This document shows positions 26,829-35,365 of a DNA stretch of 64,000 nucleotides, in pieces. Every line of letters begins with the position of its first letter. Positions within the stretch are counted from its first letter, which is position 1. A model generated the notes under the pieces. It ran no database searches. It had not been told where the DNA came from and worked only from the letters and a program-made list of their open reading frames with translations. The position numbers and the translations under genes were made by a program. Source of the stretch: Streptomyces sp. CC228A (GTDB lineage: Bacteria > Actinomycetota > Actinomycetes > Streptomycetales > Streptomycetaceae); contig NZ_JAJPUI010000006.1 in assembly GCF_021390935.1 (NCBI RefSeq), positions 124,001 through 188,000 of the forward strand. Direction: 5' to 3'.

Positions 26829-27329
26829 GTGTTCCCCGTGCACCCGAAACGCTTGATGGACCTGACCGCCGGCGCCGCCCTGCTGGCCCTCGCCGCCCCC
26901 GCGCTCGCCGCCGCAGCGGCCGCGGCGGCCCTGCGCCGCCCGCCGGGCGGTGTGTTCGCCCACGAGACCAGGACCGGCCTGGACGGCCGGCCCTTCACCC
27001 TGCACACCCTGCGGGTCCACCGCTTCCGGCTCGACGCGCTCTCGCGGCTGCCCCACGTCCTGCGGGGGCAGATGTCACTGGTCGGCCCCGCCCCGCTGGC
27101 GCCGGGCGACCCCGGCGAGGACGCGCCCTGGCGCCGCCGCGTACGCCCGGGGCTGACCGGCCTCGCCCAGGTGCGGCGCGGTTCCGGGCTACCGTGGGAC
27201 GAGCCGCTGATGCTCGACCAGCACTATGTGGAGCACCATTGGATCGGGCTCGACGCGGCCCTGCTCCTGCGCACCCCGCGGGCCCTGTACGGCAGGCGCC
27301 GCCCCCGCGTCGGGACGGGACCCGCCTGA
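26829..27329 (+). CDS. short bacterial sugar transferase
   Basis: 166 aa from GTG at 26829 (a second GTG at 26838 is possible; the ribosome site is weak). One membrane helix (about residues 9-36, Ala/Leu-rich) follows the basic HPKRLMDL. The undecaprenyl-phosphate sugar-1-phosphate transferase core follows: GGVFAHETRTGLDGRPFTLHTLR, here cut to FAHETRTGLDGRPFTLHTL, then LSRLPHVLRGQMSLVGP and VRPGLTGLAQVRRGSG. It is shorter than WcaJ-type enzymes because the loop between the Arg and the DELPQ-like helix is reduced, so it may be a minimal catalytic unit. Divergent from dnaK. Confidence 0.8.
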   Translation: MFPVHPKRLMDLTAGAALLALAAPALAAAAAAAALRRPPGGVFAHETRTGLDGRPFTLHTLRVHRFRLDALSRLPHVLRGQMSLVGPAPLAPGDPGEDAPWRRRVRPGLTGLAQVRRGSGLPWDEPLMLDQHYVEHHWIGLDAALLLRTPRALYGRRRPRVGTGPA

Positions 27330-27515
27330 GCCCGCTCCGGCGGCCGCCGGAGCCCTCCTGGTGAGGCGCACCTGAGCGACGCAGATCACCGCTACCGCGA
27401 CTACAGTGCGGCGGAATAACTGGGTACGCTCGGCTGTCGAACCATAAGTTACCGCTTAGTAGTCCCGGATCCCCCGCCCGCAGCAGTCCTCCCTCGCAGG
27501 CCCGAGGAGCCCTCC

Positions 27516-29813
27516 ATGCAACTCGCCGCGATCATTGTGTCGCTGACCCTGACCGTGGTCGGCGTTGCGCTCTTTGCCCGAGCGATCGCGAATATCTACC
27601 GGTTCGTGAAGCTGGGCCAGCCGGTCCCGGCCGGCAGCCGCACCGACGACCCCAAGGCGCGCACCGTCACCGTGATCCGGGAGTTCCTGGGTCACACGCG
27701 GATGAACCGCTGGGGCATCGTCGGCTTCGCGCACTGGTTCGTCGCGGTCGGCTTCCTCACCCTGCCGCCGACGCTGGCGCAGGCGTACGGACAGCTCTTC
27801 CAGGCGGACTGGACGCTTCCGGTGCTCGGCGGCTTCCTGCCGTTCGAGATGTACATCGAGTTCATCGGCCTCATGACCGTCGTCGGCATCGCCGTCCTCA
27901 TGGTCATCCGGCTGCTGAGCCTGCCGTCCCGCGCCGGCCGCAAGTCGCGCTTCGCCGGCTCCAAGGCGTGGCAGGCGTACTTCGTCGAGTACGTCATCCT
28001 CACGATCGGCCTCGCCATCCTGGCCCTGCGCGGCCTTGAGGGCGCCATCCACCACGTGGACTCCTACGAGGCGGCGTACTTCGTCTCGTACCCGCTGGTC
28101 CTGGCCTTCAAGGGGCTGTCGCTCGGCACCCTCCAGACCGCGATCTACTTCGCCGCCATGGTGAAGATCAGCGTCTCCCTGATCTGGATGATCACGGTCT
28201 CGCTGAACACCAACATGGGTGTGGCCTGGCACCGCTTCCTCGGCTTCCCGAACATCTTCTTCAAGCGCAACGCGACCGGCGAGACGGCCCTCGGCGCGCT
28301 CCAGCCGATGACGTCCGGCGGCAAGGAGATCGACTTCGAGACCGTCTTCGACGACGAGGAGGGCGCGGAGGAGACCGTCTTCGGCGTCTCCCAGGTCGAG
28401 CACTTCTCCTGGAAGGGCATCCTCGACTTCGCGACCTGCACCGAGTGCGGCCGCTGCCAGTCGCAGTGCCCCGCCTGGAACACCGGCAAGCCGCTCTCCC
28501 CGAAGCTGCTGATCATGTCGCTGCGCGACCACGCGCACGCCAAGGCGCCGTACCTGCTCGCGGGCGGCGGCAAGACCTCCGAGGGCGAGGAGAAGGCGTC
28601 GCAGGAGGCCCTCAAGGACGTTCCCGCCTCCGCCCTGGCCGAGGCCGAGCGCCCGCTGATCGGCACCGCCGAGGAGAACGGCGTCATCGACCCCGACGTC
28701 CTGTGGTCCTGCACCACCTGCGGCGCCTGCGTCGAGCAGTGCCCGGTGGACATCGAGCACGTCGACCACATCGTCGACATGCGCCGCTACCAGGTCATGA
28801 TCGAGTCCTCGTTCCCGTCCGAGGCGGGCACGATGCTCAAGAACCTGGAGAAGAAGGGCAACCCCTGGGGCCTGGCGAAGAAGCAGCGCGTCGAGTGGAC
28901 CAAGGAGGTCGACTTCGAGGTCCCGATCGTCGGCAAGGACGTCGAGGACCTGTCCGAGGTCGACTACCTGTACTGGGTCGGCTGCGCCGGCGCCCTGGAG
29001 GACCGCGCCAAGAAGACCACCAAGGCCTTCGCGGAGCTGCTGCACATGGCGGGCGTGAAGTTCGCGATCATGGGCGGCGACGAGAAGTGCACCGGTGACT
29101 CCGCCCGCCGCCTCGGCAACGAGCCGCTGTTCCAGCAGCTCGGCCAGGAGAACGTCGCGATGCTGAACATGGCGTTCGGCGAGGACGACGAGGACCCGGC
29201 GACGAAGAAGCCCAAGGCGGCGAAGAAGATCGTCGCCACCTGCCCGCACTGCTTCAACACGATCGCGAACGAGTACCCGCAGCTCGGCGGCGAGTTCGAG
29301 GTCATCCACCACACGCAGCTGCTGCAGCACCTCATCGACGAGGGCAAGCTCGTCCCGGTGACCCCGGTCGACGGTCTGATCACCTACCACGACCCGTGCT
29401 ACCTGGGCCGCCACAACAAGGTCTACACGCCCCCGCGCGAGATCATGGACAAGGTGCCCGGCCTGCGCCAGCAGGAGATGCACCGCCACAAGGAGCGCGG
29501 CTTCTGCTGCGGCGCCGGCGGCGCCCGCATGTGGATGGAGGAGCGCATCGGCAAGCGCATCAACGTCGAGCGCGTCGACGAGGCCCTGTCCCTCAACCCG
29601 GACATCGTCTCGACGGCCTGCCCGTTCTGCCTCGTGATGCTCTCCGACTCGGTCAACGGCAAGAAGAACGAGGGCGCGGCCAAGGAGCACCTCCAGGTCG
29701 TGGACGTCGCCCAGCTGCTGCTCGACTCCGTGAAGACCCCGCTGCCCGAGGGCGAGGGCCCGGAGGCGGGCGAGGCGACGGACGCCGAACCGGAGCCGAC
29801 CCCGGCGAAGTAG
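27516..29813 (+). CDS. membrane Fe-S oxidoreductase with CCG domains
   Basis: 765 aa from ATG at 27516 (GAGGAG 7 bases upstream). About five membrane helices at the N-terminus (residues 1-250, NarI-like haem-type region). Then two [4Fe-4S] motifs, CTECGRCQSQCPAWNTGKPL and CTTCGACVEQCPVDIEHVD. Two cysteine-rich CCG domains follow, marked by YWVGCAGALEDR, ATCPHCFNTI, YHDPCYLGRHN, FCCGAGGARMW and CPFCLVML. The architecture is that of heterodisulfide reductase-related proteins widespread in actinobacteria (Rv0338c type in mycobacteria), which pass electrons between membrane quinone and an unknown donor. Acidic C-terminal tail. Single gene with its own terminator. Confidence 0.92.
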   Translation: MQLAAIIVSLTLTVVGVALFARAIANIYRFVKLGQPVPAGSRTDDPKARTVTVIREFLGHTRMNRWGIVGFAHWFVAVGFLTLPPTLAQAYGQLFQADWTLPVLGGFLPFEMYIEFIGLMTVVGIAVLMVIRLLSLPSRAGRKSRFAGSKAWQAYFVEYVILTIGLAILALRGLEGAIHHVDSYEAAYFVSYPLVLAFKGLSLGTLQTAIYFAAMVKISVSLIWMITVSLNTNMGVAWHRFLGFPNIFFKRNATGETALGALQPMTSGGKEIDFETVFDDEEGAEETVFGVSQVEHFSWKGILDFATCTECGRCQSQCPAWNTGKPLSPKLLIMSLRDHAHAKAPYLLAGGGKTSEGEEKASQEALKDVPASALAEAERPLIGTAEENGVIDPDVLWSCTTCGACVEQCPVDIEHVDHIVDMRRYQVMIESSFPSEAGTMLKNLEKKGNPWGLAKKQRVEWTKEVDFEVPIVGKDVEDLSEVDYLYWVGCAGALEDRAKKTTKAFAELLHMAGVKFAIMGGDEKCTGDSARRLGNEPLFQQLGQENVAMLNMAFGEDDEDPATKKPKAAKKIVATCPHCFNTIANEYPQLGGEFEVIHHTQLLQHLIDEGKLVPVTPVDGLITYHDPCYLGRHNKVYTPPREIMDKVPGLRQQEMHRHKERGFCCGAGGARMWMEERIGKRINVERVDEALSLNPDIVSTACPFCLVMLSDSVNGKKNEGAAKEHLQVVDVAQLLLDSVKTPLPEGEGPEAGEATDAEPEPTPAK

Positions 29814-29838
29814 CCGGAAGCACCACTACGCGCGCGAA

Positions 29839-29878
29839 GCGACGGCCGGGCCCCCCGCAAGGGAGGCCCGGCCGTCGC
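29839..29878 (+). terminator. hairpin terminator after the Fe-S reductase gene
   Basis: 14 bp perfect stem (29839-29852 with 29865-29878, GCGACGGCCGGGCC), 26 bp after the stop. The remaining 345 bp to the next gene (30225) contain no gene I can support. Confidence 0.82.
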
Positions 29879-30224
29879 CGTGCACGGAGCCGGAGGGACG
29901 GCCGGGACGTACGTCACCACCGAGACCTGCGGCGTACGGCGGACGGCCGGCGGCCGGGCCACCGCCGCGAGCGGCAGACGGCCGGACCACCGGCCCGCGG
30001 AGGCGGCCGCGCCGCAGCAAGTCCTCCCGAGGACAGCACGCGGCAGGGACCTCTCCACGGAGACCAGGCGTACGGCGGACACCCCGGCCCGGCCGCGCCG
30101 GCTCCCGCGCCCCCTCGGGAGGACCCCGCCGGGCCCCTTAAGGGATGTCACAGGTCGGCAGCAAAGGGGCGGTGAGACCCGGCCGGGTACGCCGTCACCA
30201 GCCGGAGCAGGTACGTTCGTTGAC

Positions 30225-31136
30225 GTGGCTGGATTCAGGATCGGACGCGGCCGGGACAACCGCACCCCGCAACAACACCCGCAGCAGCAGGCGCCGTACG
30301 GACACGCGGCGCCGCCGCCGTCGGGCCCCCACGCGCCGCAGCAGTGGTCGCAGGGCGGCGGCCGGGCGTACGAGGAGCCGGAGTACTTCGGCGACCCGCA
30401 CGCCCCGCACGCGGCCCAGCCGCACGCGCAGCCGCACCACCGGCCGCCGCGCGGCGCGGCCGACCCGTACGCGGCGAACACCCCGGGCCACACCCAGGTC
30501 TTCAGCGTCAACGACTCCCCGTACGGCCCCCAGGGCCCCTACGGCGACCCGTACGGCGCTCCGGCGGGCGACAGCGCCCCCGCGGCCCCGCCGGGCCCCC
30601 GCCTGCCCTGGAAGGAGCTCCTGAGCGGCATCGTGCGGCGCCCGGGCCCGACGTTCTTCCAGATGCGGGACCACGCGGTGTGGGGGCCCGCGCTGGCCGT
30701 GACCTTCGCGTACGGCCTGCTGGCCATCTTCGGCTTCGACAAGGCGCGCGAGGAAGCGGTCAACGCGACGATCTCCAGCGCGATCCCGTACGTCCTGCTC
30801 ACCGGCGCGATGATGGTGGTCGGCGGCGTCATCCTCGGCGCGGTCACGCACACGCTGGCACGCCAGCTGGGCGGCACCGGGGCCTGGCAGCCGACGGTGG
30901 GCCTGTCCATGCTGATCATGTCGATGACGGACGCCCCGCGCCTGCTCTTCGCGGTCTTCCTCGGCGGCGAGAACATCCTCGTCCAGGTCGTCGGCTGGCT
31001 GTCGTGGCTGGCGGCGGGCGCCCTCTTCACCTCCATGGTCAGCAAGTCCCACGACCTGCCGTGGCCGAAGGCGCTGGGCGCCTCCGCGATCCAGCTCGTG
31101 GCGCTGCTGTCCCTGGTCAAGCTCGGCACGCTGTAA
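30225..31136 (+). CDS. Yip1-family membrane protein
   Basis: 303 aa from GTG at 30225; the closest GGAG is about 16 bases upstream, so the start is less certain but MAGFRIGRGRDNR is a common start in Streptomyces homologues as I recall. The first 125 residues are disordered (Gln/Pro/His/Gly-rich). The remainder is a Yip1 domain with about five membrane helices (GPALAVTFAYGLLAIFGF, YVLLTGAMMVVGGVILGAV, LSMLIMSMTDAPRLLFAVF, LVQVVGWLSWLAAG, ALGASAIQLVALLSL). Role unknown in bacteria; Yip1 proteins take part in membrane trafficking in eukaryotes. Confidence 0.85.
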   Translation: MAGFRIGRGRDNRTPQQHPQQQAPYGHAAPPPSGPHAPQQWSQGGGRAYEEPEYFGDPHAPHAAQPHAQPHHRPPRGAADPYAANTPGHTQVFSVNDSPYGPQGPYGDPYGAPAGDSAPAAPPGPRLPWKELLSGIVRRPGPTFFQMRDHAVWGPALAVTFAYGLLAIFGFDKAREEAVNATISSAIPYVLLTGAMMVVGGVILGAVTHTLARQLGGTGAWQPTVGLSMLIMSMTDAPRLLFAVFLGGENILVQVVGWLSWLAAGALFTSMVSKSHDLPWPKALGASAIQLVALLSLVKLGTL

Positions 31137-31150
31137 CCGGCGGGGCCGCC

Positions 31151-31205
31151 GGCCACGGAGAAGAAGCCCCGGCCACGGAAAAGAAGCCCCGGCCACGGAA
31201 AAGAG
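31151..31205. repeat. 20-bp tandem repeat, nearly three copies
   Basis: Copies of GGCCACGGARAAGAAGCCCC directly after the Yip1 stop. Short, non-coding, immediately before the terminator at 31204. Confidence 0.75.
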
Positions 31206-31232
31206 CCCCCCGCGTCGCGCACGCGGGGGGCT
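31204..31232. terminator. bidirectional terminator
   Basis: 12 bp stem AGCCCCCCGCGT with a five-base loop, between convergent Yip1 (+) and phosphoribosyltransferase (-) genes. On the minus strand it is followed by TCTTTTCC, an unusual U-rich tail for this genome. Confidence 0.85.
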
Positions 31233-31259
31233 TCTCCACGGCCACCGGGCCGGCCGCCG

Positions 31260-31757
31260 TCAGGCGTCCAGGACCTGCCCGCTGCGCCGCACCACGGGCC
31301 GCTCGGCGCTCCACGGGAAGTTGATCCACTCGTCGGTGCGCTTCCACACGTACTCGCACTTGACCAGGGACTGCGACTTCTCGTAGATCACCGCGGACCG
31401 CACCTCGGCGACGTGCTCCAGGCAGAAGTCGTGCACGAGCTTCAGCGTCTTCCCGGTGTCCGCCACGTCGTCGGCGATGAGCACCTTCTTGTTGCTGAAA
31501 TCGATCGCGTTCGGCACCGGAGCCAGCATGACGGGCATTTCCAGGGTGGTGCCCACGCCGGTGTAGAACTCGACGTTCACCAGGTGGATGTTCTTGCAGT
31601 CCAGGGCGTAGGCGAGACCGCCGGCGACGAAGACCCCGCCGCGGGCGATGCTCAGCACGACATCCGGCTCGTACCCGTCGTCGGCGACGGTCTGCGCCAG
31701 CTCGCGCACCGCGCGGCCGAACCCCTCGTACGTCAAGTTCTCCCGTACAGCACTCAT
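31260..31757 (-). CDS. purine-type phosphoribosyltransferase
   Basis: 165 aa from ATG at 31757. Type I phosphoribosyltransferase with the PRPP loop VLIADDVADTGKTLKLV (about residues 90-106) and an upstream flexible loop region with VLSIARGGVFVAGGLAYAL. Members related to hypoxanthine or xanthine phosphoribosyltransferases salvage purine bases with PRPP; the exact base cannot be called. The C-terminal WINFPWSAERPVV is typical of this actinobacterial subgroup. Its start is 2 bp beyond the dcd stop, so dcd and this gene form an operon for nucleotide metabolism. Confidence 0.85.
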   Translation of the reverse strand: MSAVRENLTYEGFGRAVRELAQTVADDGYEPDVVLSIARGGVFVAGGLAYALDCKNIHLVNVEFYTGVGTTLEMPVMLAPVPNAIDFSNKKVLIADDVADTGKTLKLVHDFCLEHVAEVRSAVIYEKSQSLVKCEYVWKRTDEWINFPWSAERPVVRRSGQVLDA

Positions 31758-31759
31758 GC

Positions 31760-32335
31760 TCACACCTGCGTCCGATGGAAGTTCTGGAAGGACCGCGAAG
31801 CCGTGGGCCCGCGCTGCCCCTGGTAGCGCGACCCGTACCGCTCGCTGCCGTACGGGAACTCGGCCGGCGAGCTGAGCCGGAACATGCAGAGCTGCCCGAT
31901 CTTCATTCCCGGCCACAGTTTGATCGGCAGAGTCGCCAGATTGGACAGTTCCAGCGTGACGTGTCCGGAGAAACCCGGATCGATGAACCCGGCGGTCGAA
32001 TGGGTGACGAGCCCGAGCCGCCCGAGGGAGCTCTTCCCCTCCAGGCGGGACGCGATGTCGTCGGGCAGCGAAATGACCTCGTACGTCGAGGCCAGCACGA
32101 ACTCCCCGGGGTGCAGGATGAACGCCTCGTCCCCCTCCGGCTCGACCAGCCGGGTGAGATCGGCCTGCTCCACGGCGGGGTCGATGTGCGGGTAGCGGTG
32201 ATTCTCGAACACCCGGAAAAAGCGGTCGAGCCGCACGTCGATGCTCGAAGGCTGCACCATGGATTCGTCGTACGGATCGATGCGCACGCGCCCGGCGTCG
32301 ATCTCGGCCCGGATGTCCTTGTCTGAGAGAAGCAC
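31760..32335 (-). CDS. dcd: dCTP deaminase
   Basis: 191 aa from GTG at 32335, the standard length for the Streptomyces enzyme. Converts dCTP to dUTP for dTMP synthesis (some actinobacterial members also hydrolyse dUTP to dUMP). Motifs: MLLSDKDIRAEI at the start, SSIDVRLDRFFRVF, GKSSLGRLGLVTHSTAG (catalytic and nucleotide loop), FIDPGFSGHVTLELSN, and GMKIGQLCMF. First gene of a two-gene operon with the phosphoribosyltransferase. Confidence 0.96.
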   Translation of the reverse strand: MLLSDKDIRAEIDAGRVRIDPYDESMVQPSSIDVRLDRFFRVFENHRYPHIDPAVEQADLTRLVEPEGDEAFILHPGEFVLASTYEVISLPDDIASRLEGKSSLGRLGLVTHSTAGFIDPGFSGHVTLELSNLATLPIKLWPGMKIGQLCMFRLSSPAEFPYGSERYGSRYQGQRGPTASRSFQNFHRTQV

Positions 32336-32411
32336 GCCCCGAGGATACGCAGAGCGCGCGGCCCCGCCCCAATCGGACGGCCACCGCGCGCTGACCCGCA
32401 TACCGCTCCCG

Positions 32412-32585
32412 CTACCGCTGCTGCGCCCCCACGGGCACGGCGTGCCGCAGCCGCGCACACCGAGGACAACGAATCAGCCGCCCGGGCCCGATCCGCCCGG
32501 CGCCGAGCTGCTGCATCGGAAACGAAGCGGTGCTGAAGACGTGCCCTTCGGCACAGCGGACGACGGTGCGCTCCATGGAGTCCAT
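32412..32585 (-). CDS. small conserved protein with CxxC, zinc-ribbon-like
   Basis: 57 aa from ATG at 32585 (AAAGGG 4-5 bases upstream); an ATG at 32576 would give 54 aa. RTVVRCAEGHVFSTASFPMQ, GPGRLIRCPRCARLRHAVPV: the first Cys/His pair and the later CPRC make a possible zinc-binding site. I recall near-identical proteins in other streptomycetes. Function unknown. 76 bp upstream of dcd on the same strand. Confidence 0.75.
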   Translation of the reverse strand: MDSMERTVVRCAEGHVFSTASFPMQQLGAGRIGPGRLIRCPRCARLRHAVPVGAQQR

Positions 32586-32803
32586 CAAGCCCTTTCCCCA
32601 AAGCCGTGAACGAGACAGCCACATTAGGGGATGAACGGGACACCGCTCCAGGCACCACTCCGGCCGCCACCCTACGCCCCAACTCCCGCGCCCAGGACGG
32701 GCCCCACCCCCGCCCACCAACACGAAAACCCCCGGCTCGACACACCGAGGGCCTGCAATGGGGTACAGTGAGCGACGATGCGGCACGGATCTCCGGCCGC
32801 TGT

Positions 32804-32877
32804 GCGGGTGTAGTTTAATGGTAGAACATGAGCTTCCCAAGCTCAGAGCGCGGGTTCGATTCCCGTCACCCGCTCCA
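32804..32877 (+). tRNA. tRNA-Gly (anticodon CCC)
   Basis: Complete 74 nt cloverleaf including encoded CCA. Acceptor GCGGGTG pairs with CACCCGC, D arm GTTT/GAAC, anticodon stem TGAGC/GCTCA with loop TTCCCAA (anticodon CCC, reads GGG), and T arm GCGGG/CCCGT with TTCGATT loop. A terminator follows at once. Confidence 0.97.
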
Positions 32878-32882
32878 TAGCG

Positions 32883-32907
32883 AGCCCCAGGTCGGCGACC
32901 TGGGGCT
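32883..32907 (+). terminator. terminator of tRNA-Gly
   Basis: 11 bp stem AGCCCCAGGTC / GACCTGGGGCT with a three-base loop, then TGTTCGTTGT. Starts 6 bp after the tRNA CCA. Confidence 0.9.
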
Positions 32908-33112
32908 TGTTCGTTGTCTAGACCTGACAGGCGCCTCACACCACATGCGCACCGCCTGCGCCCCCGCCTGCTCGCGCCCCGGCGTGGCCACACCCCAGCG
33001 GCTTGGTCGTCCGCCCGTTTCCGCGGTGCGATGTCAGAGGCGTGGTGCAAGGTGACGGACGGCGGCGCTGTCACGGCCCGCCAGGGCAGGTGAGGAACCC
33101 CTGGAGAGTGGC

Positions 33113-34351
33113 ATGCCGAAGATCCCCAAAGGGCGGCGCGTGGGTCAGGCTGCGGTGAACGCGCTGCGCGCGCTGCTCGAGGAGCACGATCACATCGTGC
33201 AGGAGATATCCGGGAAGAACGACTTCGGTGAGGACTTCTACGTCACCTTCACCGATGACGGGGAGGTCACGAGCGACACGATCAAGGTCCAGGTCAAGGG
33301 TGGGGAAAGCTGGCGGCGAGGAAACGGCTACGCGGTGCCTGTCGACCGACACGGCGACACCTGGGCAGAGGGCAACATCCCTGTCTACTGCGTGGTGTAC
33401 GACCCGAACACCAAGAACTTGTACTGGGCGAACGCCACCCAACAACTCCGTCGCTTCGGCCCCTTCAATCCACCACGCTTCATCGGTATCAGCCCCAACG
33501 CAGTGCTGGACGACACCGCCATGGAGTCGTTCGTCGGCCAGGCACGCCGCTACGTCGGGCGCTTCCGGGGCCGGCAGGCCGCCCTCACCCACCTCGGGGA
33601 AATGTCCGGAACGGAATTCGACCCAGCAGATCACGTTCTGCACTTCGTCAATGGTGACGACGACGACCTCATCTTCTGGAAGCGCCCGGGCGACGCAGTG
33701 GCGACGCTGCTGCTCAGCGCCCAGAAATGGGATCCAGCCTGGGTCAGCCTGGAGTCGCTGATGCGCTCCGAGGTCCCGATGCCGGAGGACCAGGACGGCC
33801 GCGGGCTCCCGGATCTCGATCTGTGTACCGCCGAGGACCTGGAGCTGAGCCGGTCCGAGATCATGTGGGTGGCCGCATGCTTCATCTCCGCACGGCAGGC
33901 CGACGAGGGCCCGGAGGGCGACCTCGTCGAAGCTGTCGGGTGCGAGGGGTGTCCCAGTTGCACAGGGGAGGACCCCAAGGAGCACGGCAGCATCGATGCA
34001 GACGTCCTCCATGCGTACGTGCTTGCCTGCATGCTCGACCGCATCGAAGCCGAGCCGGACCTCATGCAGCGGTCGATCCTCGCTATGCGAGAGGACACCG
34101 ATCTGGAACCTGACATCGTCGCCGAACTGGGATCCCTCGAAATCGACCCAGGTGTCGTCCGCCAGGTGAACAGGCTCAGCCGGGCGACGGTGGAGATGGT
34201 GGACGACATCGAGCCGGACGCGTACCGGCTGGCCATCCTCTATCTCATCCATCACATCTACGTCGGTGGCCCCTCGCTCCCCCTCGAAGAGCAGGTCCGA
34301 ATCGTCTGGCGCATCCCCGAGCCCACCGCCCCCCTGTCACAAGCTCGATGA
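33113..34351 (+). CDS. DUF4365 domain protein (PD-(D/E)xK nuclease-like)
   Basis: 412 aa from ATG at 33113 (GGAG about 8 bases upstream). Residues 10-160 are a DUF4365 domain: the active-site pattern of a restriction-type fold appears as NDFGEDFYV (Asp41) and IKVQVKGG (Q60-V-K62), then WAEGNIPVYCVVYDPNT and LYWANATQQL. The rest is a helical region of about 250 residues without recognised motifs, with two Cys-rich pieces (GCEGCPSCTGED). Base composition is slightly less GC-rich than neighbours. DUF4365 proteins are common in defence islands and mobile elements. It lies 235 bp behind tRNA-Gly. No partner gene is seen. Confidence 0.82.
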   Translation: MPKIPKGRRVGQAAVNALRALLEEHDHIVQEISGKNDFGEDFYVTFTDDGEVTSDTIKVQVKGGESWRRGNGYAVPVDRHGDTWAEGNIPVYCVVYDPNTKNLYWANATQQLRRFGPFNPPRFIGISPNAVLDDTAMESFVGQARRYVGRFRGRQAALTHLGEMSGTEFDPADHVLHFVNGDDDDLIFWKRPGDAVATLLLSAQKWDPAWVSLESLMRSEVPMPEDQDGRGLPDLDLCTAEDLELSRSEIMWVAACFISARQADEGPEGDLVEAVGCEGCPSCTGEDPKEHGSIDADVLHAYVLACMLDRIEAEPDLMQRSILAMREDTDLEPDIVAELGSLEIDPGVVRQVNRLSRATVEMVDDIEPDAYRLAILYLIHHIYVGGPSLPLEEQVRIVWRIPEPTAPLSQAR

Positions 34352-34657
34352 ACGCAGAACAGTGCCAAGTAGCCCCCACCCGCTCAGCAGAGAGAGGGAT
34401 CCGTCCGGACCGTCGCCGTGGGCGTCCGCGCCGGATGGCGATGCCGGCGGCCGCACCGACTGCGGTCGTGCCACGACATGCCAGCCGGCCCAGGCCGCTG
34501 GCCCGGGCCTTTCGCTTGTGTGCGGTGGCTGCTGGTGCTTGCTTCCTTCCTGGTGCCGCCGTGCGGAGGCCGCGTGGGGTGGCGGGTCGGCTTTGCCGGG
34601 GCGGGGGCTGGGGCGGGGGCTGGGGAAATGCTTTGCCATGGTGTCGCCGGGGGCGGC

Positions 34658-35179
34658 ATGCTCGCGGCTGTGACCGTCCCGTACGAATCCACCGGTGCCG
34701 CCGTCCTCGTCCCTGTCAGGGTGCGCGGGCTTCTGGTTGGGGACCTGCCGGCCTGCGCGTGGGCCGGTTCGGCACGCCACCTGCGCCAGGTGGAGCGTGA
34801 GCTGGCGCGCGCTGCGGCGGGTGAGGTGGACTACCTGGCCGTGTGCACCCCCGCGGACCTTCCGGTGGCGATCGGCGGCGTCGACTACCAGGTGTCCGCG
34901 GGCGCCGGAACGCTGTGGCAGCTGGCCGTGCACCCCGCCCTCCGGTCATGCGGCCTGGGGACGCTGCTGGTCCGCGCCGCCGAGCGCAGGATCGCGGAGC
35001 GTGGCCTGGGCAGGGCCGAACTCGCCGTCGAGGAGGCCAACATCCGGGCGCGCGCCCTGTACGAGCGCCTGGGATACACCGCGTACGGCCGCGCAATGGA
35101 CGCCTGGGACGCGGAAGGCCCTGACGGGTCGGTCCGTCGTCACGAGACGATGTGCGTTCTCATGCGGCGGGAGCTCTGA
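34658..35179 (+). CDS. GNAT family N-acetyltransferase
   Basis: 173 aa from ATG at 34658; an in-frame ATG at 34628 and a GTG at 34670 are alternatives, none with a strong ribosome site. Acetyl-CoA site with WQLAVHPALRSCGLGTLLVRAAE (shown in parts: LAVHPALRSCGLGTLLVRA), then RAELAVEEANIRARALYERLGYTAYG. The N-terminal half is family specific. The target is unknown. The 306 bp before it (34352-34657) hold GGGGCTGGGGC-type repeats and no other gene. Confidence 0.82.
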   Translation: MLAAVTVPYESTGAAVLVPVRVRGLLVGDLPACAWAGSARHLRQVERELARAAAGEVDYLAVCTPADLPVAIGGVDYQVSAGAGTLWQLAVHPALRSCGLGTLLVRAAERRIAERGLGRAELAVEEANIRARALYERLGYTAYGRAMDAWDAEGPDGSVRRHETMCVLMRREL

Positions 35180-35365
35180 GGCCAGGCGGGACTCCTTGCT
35201 CAGGGGCGCACGGACGCTGTCGGGCATCGGGCGGTGCGGGCCCGCGCGGTGGGGCCGTAGCCCGTTTCCGTGAGCGGGGTGCGACGCGGGTCGTTGCTCG
35301 GGCCCGCCGTCCGCCCCGCCGGTTACGGTGCCCTGTGCCCGGTGCCCGCCAGTGAGGAGTCGGCC

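Noticed and set aside
32336..32411. Further gene between dcd and the small Cys protein
   Set aside because: Only 76 bp, no start signal or frame of note.
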